DNA from: Hyphomicrobiaceae bacterium
Lineage (GTDB): Bacteria; Pseudomonadota; Alphaproteobacteria; Rhizobiales; Xanthobacteraceae
Direction: 5' to 3'
Length of the DNA: 62,580 nt
Assembly (NCBI GenBank): GCA_021324465.1
Contig: JAJPJB010000021.1
Location: 1-62,580, forward strand
A model generated the notes under the pieces. It ran no database searches. It was given only the letters and a program-made list of their open reading frames with translations, and had not been told where the DNA came from. This document shows, in pieces, positions 33,128 to 42,110 of this stretch (position 1 is the stretch's first letter; every line of letters starts with the position of its first letter). Position numbers and translations under genes: made by a program.

Positions 33128-34557
33128 TCGCCGGCCGCGCCGTCGCCGACATACGCAATGCGCATGAAATTCGTCGCGCCCGGGGTGCCGAGCGGCACGC
33201 CGGCCACCACGATCACGCGCTGGCCGGCTTTCGCAAAGCGCTCCTTGAAGGCGATGCGGCAGGCGCGCTCGACCATGTCGTCCTGGTCGTGGGCGTCCTC
33301 GTCGATGACGCAGTGGATGCCCCAGACCACCGACAATTTTCGGCCCGCGGCATCGATCGGCGAGATCGCGATGATCGGGCAGTTCGGCCGCTCGCGCGAA
33401 ACGCGCATGCCGGTCGAGCCGGAGCAGGTCCAGCAGACGATGGCCGACAGGTCGAGCGTCTCGGCCACCTGACGTGCCGCCGCTGCGATCGCGTCGGCGC
33501 CGGTCGCTTCGGGCTCGGTGTGCAGCACGTGGACTGACGGCAGGTAAGCCGCATCGTCCTCGACCTCCTCGGCGATGCGGTTCATGGTTGCCACCGCTTC
33601 CACCGGATATTGCCCCGACGCCGATTCCGCCGACAGCATGACCGCGTCGGCGCCGTCATAGATGGCGGTGGCGACGTCGGAGACCTCGGCGCGCGTCGGC
33701 ACCGGGCTTGCGATCATCGATTCCAGCATTTGCGTTGCCACCACCACCGGCTTGCCGGCGCGACGGCAAGCGCGGGTCATCTCCTTCTGTACGCCGGGAA
33801 CGCGCTCCAGCGGCATCTCGACGCCGAGATCGCCGCGCGCCACCATCAGTGCGTCGGCAAGTTCGAGAATGTCGGACAGTCGCGCGACGGCTTGCGGCTT
33901 CTCGATCTTCGCCATCACCGCGGCCCGGCCGCGCGTCAGCTTCTTGGCCTCGGCGACATCTTCCGGCCGCTGGATGAAAGACAGCGCGATCCAATCAACC
34001 CCGGCATCCAGTGCCGCTTCGAGATCGGCGATGTCCTTGGTCGCAAGAGCCGCAAGCGGAATGACCGTATCCGGCAGGCTGACGCCTTTGCGATTCGATA
34101 TTTTGCCGCCGATTTCGACCTCCGCGACGATGCGGTCGGGGGTCACCTCGGCGGCGACCAAGCGCAATTTGCCGTCATCGATGAGCAGCGAGTCACCGGG
34201 CTTGATGGCGGCGAAGATTTCCGGGTGCGGCAGCTGCACGCGCGTGGGGTCGCCGGGCGCCGGATCGGTGTCGAGCGTGAAGTGCTGGCCCTGATCGATG
34301 GTGACCGGGCCGTCCTTGAACGTACCGACACGCAGCTTTGGGCCCTGCAGGTCGACCAGAACGCCGATCGGCCGATTGTGCTCCGCTTCCACCGAGCGGA
34401 TCATCCCGACCAGTTCGCGCATGCGGTCCGGATGGGTGTGGCTCATATTGATGCGGAAGACGTCGGCGCCGGCTTCAAACATTCGGTTGATCATGACGCG
34501 GTCGCCGGAGGCGGGGCCGAGCGTCGCCACGACCTTCGTGCGCCGCTGTCGCCTCAT
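33124..34557 (-). CDS. pyk: Pyruvate kinase
   Basis: The 477-residue glycolytic enzyme converts phosphoenolpyruvate and ADP to pyruvate and ATP. It opens with RRTKVVATLGPASGD, then FRINMSHTH (active-site Arg and Asn). The K-x-E metal/Lys signature is MAKIEKPQAV (about 227-236), and ATQMLESM is later. The length is the normal 470-480. Its ATG at 34557 overlaps the stop of the upstream DUF1036 gene by 4 bp (ATGA), so the two are translationally coupled. This pairing recurs in alphaproteobacteria. Confidence 0.98.
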   Translation of the reverse strand: MRRQRRTKVVATLGPASGDRVMINRMFEAGADVFRINMSHTHPDRMRELVGMIRSVEAEHNRPIGVLVDLQGPKLRVGTFKDGPVTIDQGQHFTLDTDPAPGDPTRVQLPHPEIFAAIKPGDSLLIDDGKLRLVAAEVTPDRIVAEVEIGGKISNRKGVSLPDTVIPLAALATKDIADLEAALDAGVDWIALSFIQRPEDVAEAKKLTRGRAAVMAKIEKPQAVARLSDILELADALMVARGDLGVEMPLERVPGVQKEMTRACRRAGKPVVVATQMLESMIASPVPTRAEVSDVATAIYDGADAVMLSAESASGQYPVEAVATMNRIAEEVEDDAAYLPSVHVLHTEPEATGADAIAAAARQVAETLDLSAIVCWTCSGSTGMRVSRERPNCPIIAISPIDAAGRKLSVVWGIHCVIDEDAHDQDDMVERACRIAFKERFAKAGQRVIVVAGVPLGTPGATNFMRIAYVGDGAAGD

Positions 34558-35141
34558 TGGCTCCGGCTCCCCGAGGGCTTGGGAGCCGGCGGCACGCCGG
34601 GCGGCGACGTCGTCGCAGCCGGCATGGCGCCGGCGGGATTGACGATGGCCGGCGGCGCGGTACTGGCTGGCGCCGTGCTCATTGGCGCGGTGCTCATGGC
34701 ATTCCCCGGCGGCGCCTGCTTCGGCTGCTCGCCCGATTCGGTGAGCTGCACCGTCCAGGCACGCTGCTCGCCGGTATCGACCTCGAAAAACCCGGTGCGG
34801 TCGTAGCCGCGTGCCAGACAATCGCCGATGCCGCGAATGGTGAACTCCTTGTCGCGGGTGCACATATAGGCCTGTCCCATCCATTCACCGCCGCGATCAT
34901 AATCAATGGCATAGACGTAATAATAACGCGCGACGAGATTGCCCTTGAGCACGGTCTCGCAGGTGCGCGCCGGCAGGTTCCACCACCCTTCCGTAGTCCA
35001 ACCTTCGGCGTCCTTGTAGCCGATCGCGACGCCGACACGGCTCGACGTGTTGTTGCACAGCCGGAAATCCGCCGCAGCCGGCTGCGCTGAACCGACCACA
35101 AGAACGAGGGCGAGGAGCGCCAGGGCGCCCTTTCCGCCCAT
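34554..35141 (-). CDS. DUF1036 exported protein
   Basis: The 195-residue protein has a Sec signal peptide (about 1-23, ending QPAAA), then the DUF1036 domain with its start DFRLCNNTSSRVGVAIGYKD, four or more Cys that probably form disulfides, and FTIRGIGDCLARGYDRTGFF. The C-terminal 55 residues are Pro/Ala/Ser-rich low complexity. The fold is thought to be a beta-sandwich with unknown function. ATG 35141 is placed directly before the signal peptide; the longer frame upstream overlaps an intergenic repeat. It overlaps pyk by 4 bp. Confidence 0.88.
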   Translation of the reverse strand: MGGKGALALLALVLVVGSAQPAAADFRLCNNTSSRVGVAIGYKDAEGWTTEGWWNLPARTCETVLKGNLVARYYYVYAIDYDRGGEWMGQAYMCTRDKEFTIRGIGDCLARGYDRTGFFEVDTGEQRAWTVQLTESGEQPKQAPPGNAMSTAPMSTAPASTAPPAIVNPAGAMPAATTSPPGVPPAPKPSGSRSQ

Positions 35142-35188
35142 TGCCGCGAAAGCGCGAATCCAACTCCTCGCACCCAACCGCAAAGGCC

Positions 35189-35218
35189 GGGTCCCCGCCT
35201 TCGCCGCGACGAGCGAGG
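35189..35218. repeat. Dispersed repeat, family C, copy 3
   Basis: The sequence GGGTCCCCGCCTTCGCCGCG followed by ACGAGCGAGG lies in the gap between the glycerate kinase stop and the DUF1036 start. It matches the copy at 1861 in about 22 of 30 positions by eye. Confidence 0.45.
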
Positions 35219-35323
35219 GTCTGCATCTTTGACGGAAAGTCGCTGGCCTCATCTCTGGTTCAGGTTTCACGTCGCTTGTCCGCGCATGACCTTGTCCGAA
35301 AATCCGTACTCACTTTCGCGGGA

Positions 35324-36616
35324 TCATGCTCGGGGCCCGTCAACGACAATGGCACGGAAATCCGTGACGTTTGTGAACGTCGGACCGGGCCTGTACAAAT
35401 CGCCGATGCCGTTGAAAAACCCCGTGGAATCGTTGTCAGCGAGAAACGCGGCAGGAACGAGGCCGGCCGCGCGGGCCCGTGCCAGGGTTGTGTCGTCGAT
35501 AAAGGCGCCGGCCGGGTCGTCCGGCCGGCCCTGGCCGCCGTCGGTTCCGTCGGTGTCGCCGGCCATCGCGGCAATGCCCTTGGCGCCGTCAAGATGAATG
35601 GCAAGCGCCAGGGCATATTCCTGATTGGGCCCGCCGCGGCCTTTGCCGCGCAGCGTGACCGTGAGCTCGCCGCCGGACAGGATGGCAATCCGACGGCCCT
35701 GGCGCGCGTAATCGCGGGCGAGGCGGGCGTGCGCGGCGGCGACCTCGCGCGCCTCGCCTTGCAGGCGATCGCCGAGCACCACGCATTCATAGCCGGCCGC
35801 CTCCGCCCGCGCCCGCGCCGCGGCGAGCGCGTCGGCCGGGCGGGCGATGATGCGGAACTGCATATCGTTAAACACCGGATCGTCGGGCTTGGGCGATTCG
35901 TTGGCCGGATCATCGAGCGCGCGGACCACCGCCGTCGGCAGATCGAGCCGGTACTTGGCAATGATGGCGCGCGCGTCGGCAAGCGTCGTCGGATCCGGCA
36001 CCGTAGGGCCCGAGCCGATCACGGCCGGATCATCGCCGGGCACGTCGGAGATGGCGAGCGTGACGACCTTGGCGGGATGGGCGCGCTTGGCGAGGCGACC
36101 GCCTTTGATGCGCGAGAGATGCTTGCGAATGCAGTTGAACTCGCCGATCGCGGCGCCGCTGCGGAGGATTGCACGCGTCGCCGTTTGCTTGTCGGCAAAG
36201 CTGACGCCGGCGGCCGGCGCGATCCAATTGGCCGAAGCGCCGCCTGATAGCAGCACCAGGACAAGATCATCGGCGGTGGCGCCGTCGGCGATCCTGAGCG
36301 TCCGCTCGGCGGCGGCCAGCCCGGCCTCATCCGGCACCGGATGACCGGCCTCGACCACCGGAATACACCGGGTCGGTCGGCCGTAGCCATGCCGGGTGAC
36401 GGCAACGCCGTCGAGCCGCTCCGCCGGCATGCGGGCGAGATAATGCGCTTCCGCAGCCTGCGTGAGGGAGCCGGCGGCCTTGCCGGCCGCCAGCACAATC
36501 AGCCGGCCGCGGGCCGGCGGCTGCGGCAGATGCGGCGGCAGGCAGCGCGAGGGGTGGGCGGCTGCGACCGCGGTCAAGTACAGCGATTCGAGCAGTTCGC
36601 GCGATTGCGTGGCCAA
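35324..36616 (-). CDS. Glycerate 2-kinase (MOFRL/DUF4147 family)
   Basis: The 430-residue protein has the two-domain type II glycerate kinase layout. VLAAGKAAGSL is at about 41-51, LLSGGASANW at about 123-132, and the MOFRL C-terminal region with SGGELTVTLRGKGRGGPNQE and DTDGTDG. It phosphorylates D-glycerate, probably at C2, feeding 2-phosphoglycerate towards the pyruvate kinase encoded just downstream, and acts in glyoxylate, serine and tartronate pathways. The start is a TTG at 36616, chosen because the first residues align with the family start. A weak ribosome binding site fits a TTG start poorly. Confidence 0.92.
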   Translation of the reverse strand: MATQSRELLESLYLTAVAAAHPSRCLPPHLPQPPARGRLIVLAAGKAAGSLTQAAEAHYLARMPAERLDGVAVTRHGYGRPTRCIPVVEAGHPVPDEAGLAAAERTLRIADGATADDLVLVLLSGGASANWIAPAAGVSFADKQTATRAILRSGAAIGEFNCIRKHLSRIKGGRLAKRAHPAKVVTLAISDVPGDDPAVIGSGPTVPDPTTLADARAIIAKYRLDLPTAVVRALDDPANESPKPDDPVFNDMQFRIIARPADALAAARARAEAAGYECVVLGDRLQGEAREVAAAHARLARDYARQGRRIAILSGGELTVTLRGKGRGGPNQEYALALAIHLDGAKGIAAMAGDTDGTDGGQGRPDDPAGAFIDDTTLARARAAGLVPAAFLADNDSTGFFNGIGDLYRPGPTFTNVTDFRAIVVDGPRA

Positions 36617-36701
36617 GAGCTGATCCCGGGCGACTCGGGAGAGGATGGAAACGGCGCAATGAGTCGCTATCTTTCTTCCTACCTAACCCGCGGAGAAGAT
36701 C

Positions 36702-37016
36702 ATGGCTACAGACCCGGCTAGCGACGAGAAAACCCGCACGGAACTCGAGGCCGCCGTCTACCGCCGCCTGGTCGAGCACCTGCGCGCCCGCACCGATGTA
36801 CAGAACATCGATCTGATGAACCTCGCCGGCTTTTGCCGCAACTGTCTCTCCAACTGGATGAAAGAGGCGGCAGACGCCAGGGGCGTGCCGATGACCAAGG
36901 AGGAGAGCCGCGAGATCGTCTACGGCATGCCTTACGAGCAGTGGCGGGCGCTGCATCAGAAGGAGGCTACGCCTGAGCAGAAGGCCGCCTTCGAAAAAGC
37001 AAGCCAAAAGCACTGA
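36702..37016 (+). CDS. DUF1244 protein
   Basis: The 104-residue protein has the DUF1244 core: VYRRLVEHLRARTDVQNIDL, then NLAGFCRNCLSNWM with a C-x2-C pair and GVPMTKEESREIVYGMPYEQW. It is small, soluble and helical, with no assigned function. The two Cys could bind metal with neighbouring residues. The ATG has CGGAG 9 nt upstream. It is divergent from glycerate kinase and 144 bp before gapR, an arrangement seen in many Hyphomicrobiales. Confidence 0.93.
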   Translation: MATDPASDEKTRTELEAAVYRRLVEHLRARTDVQNIDLMNLAGFCRNCLSNWMKEAADARGVPMTKEESREIVYGMPYEQWRALHQKEATPEQKAAFEKASQKH

Positions 37017-37160
37017 CGCGGCAAGCTTTGCCACGCCCTCCTGTGCAGAGCGTGGATGAACGCGCGCTTGCCTTGACCCAAAGGCCTTCGCCCTTGAAAC
37101 CTCTCGCACGCTTTTCGGCGCGACCCTTGGCGGTTCGCGCCGCAAGTCAAGGAGTGCGCA

Positions 37161-37433
37161 ATGGCCACCGCTGCCGCCGTCAAGGACGAGCCGACCGCTC
37201 ACCGTTTTGCGAAGGACCAGCTGAAATCCTTTGTCGAGCGGGTGGAAAAACTCGAAGAAGAGAAGAAGGCGATCTCGGACGACATCCGTGACGTCTATGC
37301 CGAGGCCAAGGGCAATGGTTTTGACGTCAAGGCGCTGCGCGTCGTCGTGCGCATGCGCAAACAGGATGTCAACGAGCGCAAGGAGCACGAGGCCATTCTC
37401 GAGACCTATCTGCACGCGCTCGGGATGCTGTGA
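37161..37433 (+). CDS. gapR: GapR, nucleoid-associated protein (DUF2312)
   Basis: The 90-residue protein is almost entirely DUF2312: [20 protein letters not shown] then [20 protein letters not shown] and RMRKQD. In Caulobacter, GapR forms a tetrameric clamp on overtwisted AT-rich DNA ahead of polymerases and supports chromosome replication. The N-terminal 12 residues are unconserved. AAGGAG is at good spacing before the ATG. A possible terminator hairpin follows at 37436-37463. Confidence 0.95.
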   Translation: MATAAAVKDEPTAHRFAKDQLKSFVERVEKLEEEKKAISDDIRDVYAEAKGNGFDVKALRVVVRMRKQDVNERKEHEAILETYLHALGML

Positions 37434-37435
37434 CT

Positions 37436-37463
37436 GGCGCGTCGTTGCCAGGAGCGACGCGCC
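37436..37463 (+). terminator. Possible terminator after gapR
   Basis: A perfect 9-bp stem GGCGCGTCG / CGACGCGCC with a 10-nt loop begins 3 bp past the gapR stop. No T-run follows, so it may act as an mRNA-stabilising hairpin rather than as an intrinsic terminator. Confidence 0.4.
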
Positions 37464-37490
37464 GAAACGATCAGGCGCTGCGCGGCCGAA

Positions 37491-37520
37491 CTGATGCTTC
37501 GCCACCGCTTGCAATGACGG
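37491..37520. repeat. Dispersed repeat, family B, copy 1
   Basis: CTGATGCTTCGCCACCGCTT followed by GCAATGACGG matches the pattern GGATxGCTTCGxxxCGCTCGCAATGACG found also at 54208-54240 and 59410-59439. It lies at the boundary between gapR and the DUF882 gene. Confidence 0.45.
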
Positions 37521-37523
37521 TAG

Positions 37524-39449
37524 CTACCGCAGCAATGCCGTGCGCGATGGATAGGTCACAGTCGAGACAAACACGATCGCGGCGCCGCTGAAGTGATCGT
37601 AGGCCAGGCCCGGATTCGGGTCGGCGGCGAAGCTCATCATCACGGCGCTTGTCGGCTTGACCATCAGTGGCGCGAGCATGCGAAAGTCGCGGGCGCCGAG
37701 CGCGATCGTCGTCAAGAATTGGTGCACGCTTGGCGACAGCACGATCGCGCGCAGCCACGGATTTGCAAAATGCGGGCCGGACTTCACGACGGTGACCGAG
37801 CTTGAGCTCGCCGCCATGATCACCGAGACCGGCTGATTGACGGCGCGCTTGACGGCGACCGTCGTGTCGCTTGCGACCGGCAGGTCTGCCGGCACTGCAT
37901 TCACAGCAGGCTGCTGCGCCGGCATTGCGGCGGCGCGCAGCGCGGCGATGCCCATCGGCGCTGAGTTTGATATTGTGGCAGCGGTCGCCGCGAGGCCGCC
38001 GGACGGATCGGCATAAGCCAGCAATCCGGGCGCGCCACTATCGCCGTTCGGATTGGCAAACGGGCCGATTGCACCGGTCGCCTCGGCGGCTGCGCCCGAG
38101 GCGGGGCTGGCACTGCCTTTGGCACCCGGCGCGGTGGATTGCGCGCTGCGCTGCGGCCTTGGATTGGCGACGATCGTTCCGTCGGCCGGGCCCTGCCAGA
38201 AACCGCGCGCGGCAATGACCTGGCTGACCGGCGGTGATGTATTTGCTGCGGGCGAGACCGTCGCGCCCGCCGCCGGCGCCGCGGGCGCCGGCGGCTGTGT
38301 CGGCTGGGCCGGCTTGGAGCTCGGCGGCTGCAGCGGCGCTGCATCGGCAGTGCGGATCAACTTCACCTCCGACGCCGCATTCGCGACCTTGATCGCCACC
38401 GCCGCCGTGGTCTTTTCGGCAATTTGCGCGCCAAATTTGGCATCACGCGCGATCACCGCGAGCAGGGGATGCTGGGCCGGCATCGGCACTTGCGCCACCG
38501 CCGGCATTATCGTCGGTGCCACGGTTGGCGCGTTCGCCGCCACCGCCGGCGCCGGGCCCGCGTCCTCGTCATCATCCTCGTCTTTGGATGCCAGGCCCAA
38601 GAGCTTGGCGAAAGGGTTGGCGCGCGGGCGGTCGGTGCTGGCGACCAGCGTATCGACATCGACGCCGGCGGCGCGGGCGGCGTCGAGCGAATTGGCCGAC
38701 GGCAGGCTACCGCCGCGTTTCTGAATATCCGCCAGCGCCAGCGCATAGCCGGCAAGCGGCTTGCCATCGGTCGGAATATGCACGGTGCGGCCATCCGGGA
38801 AAACGCGCGACAGCTCCCCGCGGGTCATGCGCGGCCACATCCGGATACCGGCAGTGTCCATGTGCACGAAGGGCGAGCCGGAGGTCGGATAGAAGCCGAC
38901 GCCGCCCCGCTGCAGGCGCAGGCCGATCTCGCGCAGCTGCTCGAGCGAAATGCCGGGAATATAAAAATCCATGGCGTGGCCGAGCATGTGCTGACTGAAG
39001 CGCGCCACGCCCGAGGAGCGGTGGCGCAGCATTGCGTTGGTCTGCGGCGAGCGGTAGCCACAAACGACCTGGATCGGCTGCCCGGTATCGGCCTCGCGCT
39101 GCACCTCCCACACCAGATCGATCAGATGCGGATCCATCCGGGTCGCTTCGTTGCGCCGCCAATCGCGCAAGAACCAGTTGAGCTTCTCGAGCGCGGCCTC
39201 GTCGTATTGGCCGTCGCGCTTATAGGTGATGGTAATATCCTCGCCGGTGTGCAGGTGGTGCATGGATATTGTCCGCGTGTCGCCTTCGGCGACCGCGTTC
39301 TGCAGGGATTTTGCACCGATCAGAAAGAAGACGAGGGCGAGACCGCAGGTACAGCCGGCGCGAACGGACAAGCCACGAGTATTCAAGCGCGCGCGATGAA
39401 CGTGCACTGGCAATCTCGCTGTGAAGCGCTCAGGCAAATCACCCGCCAC
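37524..39449 (-). CDS. DUF882 / YcbK-like exported peptidase with long C-terminal extension
   Basis: The 641-residue protein has a hydrophobic N-terminal segment (about 28-52, signal peptide or anchor) then the M15-like DUF882 domain (about 60-240). VCGYRSPQTN, RFSQHMLGHAMDF and PFVHMDTAGIRMW hold the His/Asp/His zinc site of D-Ala-D-Ala peptidase-like enzymes. From about 280 to 480 it is Pro/Ala/Thr low complexity, and the last 120 residues are a novel tail that looks beta-rich. It probably trims or remodels peptidoglycan. The start is a GTG at 39449. A near-CtrA-like site lies 51-65 bp upstream. Catalytic role inferred only. Confidence 0.85.
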   Translation of the reverse strand: MAGDLPERFTARLPVHVHRARLNTRGLSVRAGCTCGLALVFFLIGAKSLQNAVAEGDTRTISMHHLHTGEDITITYKRDGQYDEAALEKLNWFLRDWRRNEATRMDPHLIDLVWEVQREADTGQPIQVVCGYRSPQTNAMLRHRSSGVARFSQHMLGHAMDFYIPGISLEQLREIGLRLQRGGVGFYPTSGSPFVHMDTAGIRMWPRMTRGELSRVFPDGRTVHIPTDGKPLAGYALALADIQKRGGSLPSANSLDAARAAGVDVDTLVASTDRPRANPFAKLLGLASKDEDDDEDAGPAPAVAANAPTVAPTIMPAVAQVPMPAQHPLLAVIARDAKFGAQIAEKTTAAVAIKVANAASEVKLIRTADAAPLQPPSSKPAQPTQPPAPAAPAAGATVSPAANTSPPVSQVIAARGFWQGPADGTIVANPRPQRSAQSTAPGAKGSASPASGAAAEATGAIGPFANPNGDSGAPGLLAYADPSGGLAATAATISNSAPMGIAALRAAAMPAQQPAVNAVPADLPVASDTTVAVKRAVNQPVSVIMAASSSSVTVVKSGPHFANPWLRAIVLSPSVHQFLTTIALGARDFRMLAPLMVKPTSAVMMSFAADPNPGLAYDHFSGAAIVFVSTVTYPSRTALLR

Positions 39450-39499
39450 GGCCGCGCGCCGTGCCGAATAACCCTAACGCATTGTTAATTTGGGAAGGG

Positions 39500-39514
39500 T
39501 TAACGAGACGTTAC
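39500..39514 (-). promoter_or_regulatory. CtrA-like half-perfect site upstream of the DUF882 gene
   Basis: TTAA-CGAGACG-TTAC matches the CtrA box TTAA-N7-TTAAC in the first half and three or four bases of the second. It lies within the 283-bp gap between the two cell-wall genes. The match is weak by itself; a better one precedes the response regulator gene at 43740. Confidence 0.25.
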
Positions 39515-39732
39515 TGTCACCCCACCCCCGACCCGATTAGGGCTAACGTCCTAGTGTGGCAAAAAATGGCCATTGTTCCAGGCCGGCTGGTATCAGGCTC
39601 CGCTCGGCGCGCAACAGGTTAATGATGCAGGTCATCTTGCGGCCGCGCCCGGGGTCCCGGCCGGCACACTAACCATTTGCAAACCATTGCCTTTGCGCGA
39701 CTGCGCCGACTCCGGCGCAGTTTTCCACAAGC

Positions 39733-41949
39733 CTAACGCCAGACCGTCTGGCCGCTGGAGCGGGTGACCTTGCGGGTGTGCGGTATCGGCCGCCGTGGCA
39801 CCGGCGGAGGCTCTGCGCCGAAGCCGCCGAACAGTCGCGAGAAGAAATTGTCGCCGGACGAGTAGCCGTCCCCGCCGAACAGGCCACGCCGATTGCCGCC
39901 GCCGAAGAAGCTTGGCTGATCGGGCATGGCCAGGACCTCGCGGTGCGATATGTCCTCTTTGTGCTCGACCGGAATGTCGGCGATCTTGCGTTCGTCGCCC
40001 TTGAGAAGCGCAATCAGCGCACGGTCGCGGCCATAGATGTCGTCGCGGAACTGCAGTTTGCCGTCATCGTCGACGAAGGCGGTCTGATAGGTCAGGTTGA
40101 CCTGGATATAGGTCGGAAACTGGATGTCGGTTTCGCCGCCTTCGGCAATCATCCGTTTGATGCGCTCTTCGCTATAGCCGTCATTGGGCCGCACCAGCGA
40201 CAACAGCACTTCGGCGTAATGCTGCGGATTCTGCACCCGCATGCAGCCGTGACTGAACGCCCGCTTGTCGTAGGCGAACATGTATTTGTCCGGCGTGTCG
40301 TGCTGGTAGACCAAAAATTTATTGGGGAAGTTGAAGCGGATGCGGCCGAGCGCGTTCTTGTCGCCCGGCGGCTGCCAGATATGCACGCTGCCATCGCGAT
40401 TATAGTCGACCCGCAGTCCCATCCGCTCGAGCACGGTCGGATCCTGCGCCAGCGCCGGCAGATATTCGTGATTGACAATCGACGGCGGTACATTCCAGGT
40501 GGGATTGATGGTGATGTATTTCATCTCCGCGGTCATGATCGGCGTCGGCATGTCCGGCTTGCCGATCACGATGCGCGTGGTCCAGATCGGCTTGCCGTCA
40601 TGCATCACGCGCAGCGTGAAGTCCGGCAGATTCACGATCACATAGTTTTCCGGGAAATGATGCGGCATCCAGCGCCAGCGTTCCATATTGGCGATGACGA
40701 CGTCGGTGATGTGATCCGGGCGCTTGCCGTTGAGCGCCTCGACCGTCGCTGAGGTGAGCGTTCCGGTTGCCGCGATCTGGTGCTGCTGCTGGAATTTCTT
40801 CACCGCGTCCGCAAGCGGCTTGTCATAGGCGGTGCCGCCGTCGCCGAGCACGCCGAGCCGCTCGCGCAGCGCCGGCACGCGATCGTCCTGCATGCCGACC
40901 TTGAGCACCGGGCCGGTCGCGATGCGCGCCGCGGTCTTTTCGGTTTTCCCGGCGCGAATGTCGGCGAGCTTGGCCTTGAGCGCGAGGTAGCCCGGCGTCT
41001 TCGGCTCGTAGGCATCGAGCGCCGCACCGACATCGCTGGCGTTGAGCACGCCGGCGAGGACGTCAGCCGGCTCGGGCGCTTTTTCCTCATAAAGAATGTC
41101 GGCGCTCACCCGCGACCAGTGCACCCGGCCGACGGCGGCATGATGCGCGTAAGCGATGACTGAGGTCGTCAGTTGAACCTCCGCATTGGCCAGCGCGGCT
41201 GGATCGGTGATCGCGGCGAAATTTGGCACCGGATAGTCGGCCGGATCGAGGCCGTCGGCATCGACATGGCTGAGATAACTGATCGCCGCGGCGGCGCGGG
41301 CATTGCTCTTGCCGTCGGTGATCCACAGCGGCGCGTAATTGCGCCCGGAATAGAAGGCGTCGATCTGCGCGCGGTTCTTCTTGTCGCCGATGATCTGGTC
41401 GAACTTGCCGCTCGCAAGGTTATGCAGCGCGTCGGCGATCGGCTGATCGGCTGCCGATAGGCTGGGCCCGGCAGGCGGCGCGCTCGTGGCTGCCGTCGGG
41501 GCTGGCGCCGCAGGTGCATTTGCGGTCGCGGCCGGCGCCGGGCCGGCGGCCGGCGTTGCCGCGGGTGGGACGGCGGCAGCGGGTGCCGTGCTCGCGTTCG
41601 AGGCGGGCGCGGTCGCACTTGCAGGCTCGGGCGTGGCGAGAGGTGTCGCGGCCGTCGCTGTCGGGCTCGCGGCCGGCGTGGACTCGGCGGGAGCCGGCGC
41701 GGCAGCGGCAGGGGCGGCAGCGGGCATAGGATTGTCGCCGGAATGAGGCTTTTGCGCCGAAGCCGCCGGTGCAGCGAGGGTTGTGGCAGGCGTCGTTGCG
41801 TCCGAGGCTGGGCCTGCCGTCGCCGCGCTGTCGACTGTTGCGGCATCCGTCGGATCGGCCAAAGCGCCGTCGGCGGCTGCCGTGACGCACAAAAGAACGG
41901 CCGTCGAGGCAAAAAGGTGATGAAACCGCTTGGCACGAATCCCGGCCAT
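39733..41949 (-). CDS. L,D-transpeptidase, YcbB type, with Ala/Pro-rich N-terminal region
   Basis: The 738-residue exported protein has a signal peptide (about 1-31) and an Ala/Pro/Thr linker (about 40-165). Next come a YcbB scaffold domain, a peptidoglycan-binding domain (KKFQQQHQIAATGTLTSATV, about 385-404), and the YkuD catalytic domain with the nucleophile Cys in SHGCMRVQNP (about 563-572). YcbB-type enzymes form 3-3 cross-links in peptidoglycan and resist most beta-lactams. The C-terminal 60 residues are Gly-rich and unusual. It is divergent from nothing close and about 280 bp from the DUF882 gene, on the same strand, so the two may be co-regulated. Confidence 0.93.
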   Translation of the reverse strand: MAGIRAKRFHHLFASTAVLLCVTAAADGALADPTDAATVDSAATAGPASDATTPATTLAAPAASAQKPHSGDNPMPAAAPAAAAPAPAESTPAASPTATAATPLATPEPASATAPASNASTAPAAAVPPAATPAAGPAPAATANAPAAPAPTAATSAPPAGPSLSAADQPIADALHNLASGKFDQIIGDKKNRAQIDAFYSGRNYAPLWITDGKSNARAAAAISYLSHVDADGLDPADYPVPNFAAITDPAALANAEVQLTTSVIAYAHHAAVGRVHWSRVSADILYEEKAPEPADVLAGVLNASDVGAALDAYEPKTPGYLALKAKLADIRAGKTEKTAARIATGPVLKVGMQDDRVPALRERLGVLGDGGTAYDKPLADAVKKFQQQHQIAATGTLTSATVEALNGKRPDHITDVVIANMERWRWMPHHFPENYVIVNLPDFTLRVMHDGKPIWTTRIVIGKPDMPTPIMTAEMKYITINPTWNVPPSIVNHEYLPALAQDPTVLERMGLRVDYNRDGSVHIWQPPGDKNALGRIRFNFPNKFLVYQHDTPDKYMFAYDKRAFSHGCMRVQNPQHYAEVLLSLVRPNDGYSEERIKRMIAEGGETDIQFPTYIQVNLTYQTAFVDDDGKLQFRDDIYGRDRALIALLKGDERKIADIPVEHKEDISHREVLAMPDQPSFFGGGNRRGLFGGDGYSSGDNFFSRLFGGFGAEPPPVPRRPIPHTRKVTRSSGQTVWR

Positions 41950-42110
41950 TGCAAATTCTCCTCAATCGAACCTGCGTGATTTCGGCGAAAACCCCCGGCC
42001 CCTTGAGGGTTTTGTCCGCAATACGGTCGAAGCCACAAACGAAACGGGCGTTCACCTTACGTGAGCCGCCACACATTGTCCCGTGAAGAACAAGGTAATA
42101 TTCGGGCGCA

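Noticed and set aside
33610-34806. A 398-codon open frame antisense to pyruvate kinase and DUF1036.
   Set aside because: Shadow of two real genes. It crosses their coupled junction, and no motif is seen.
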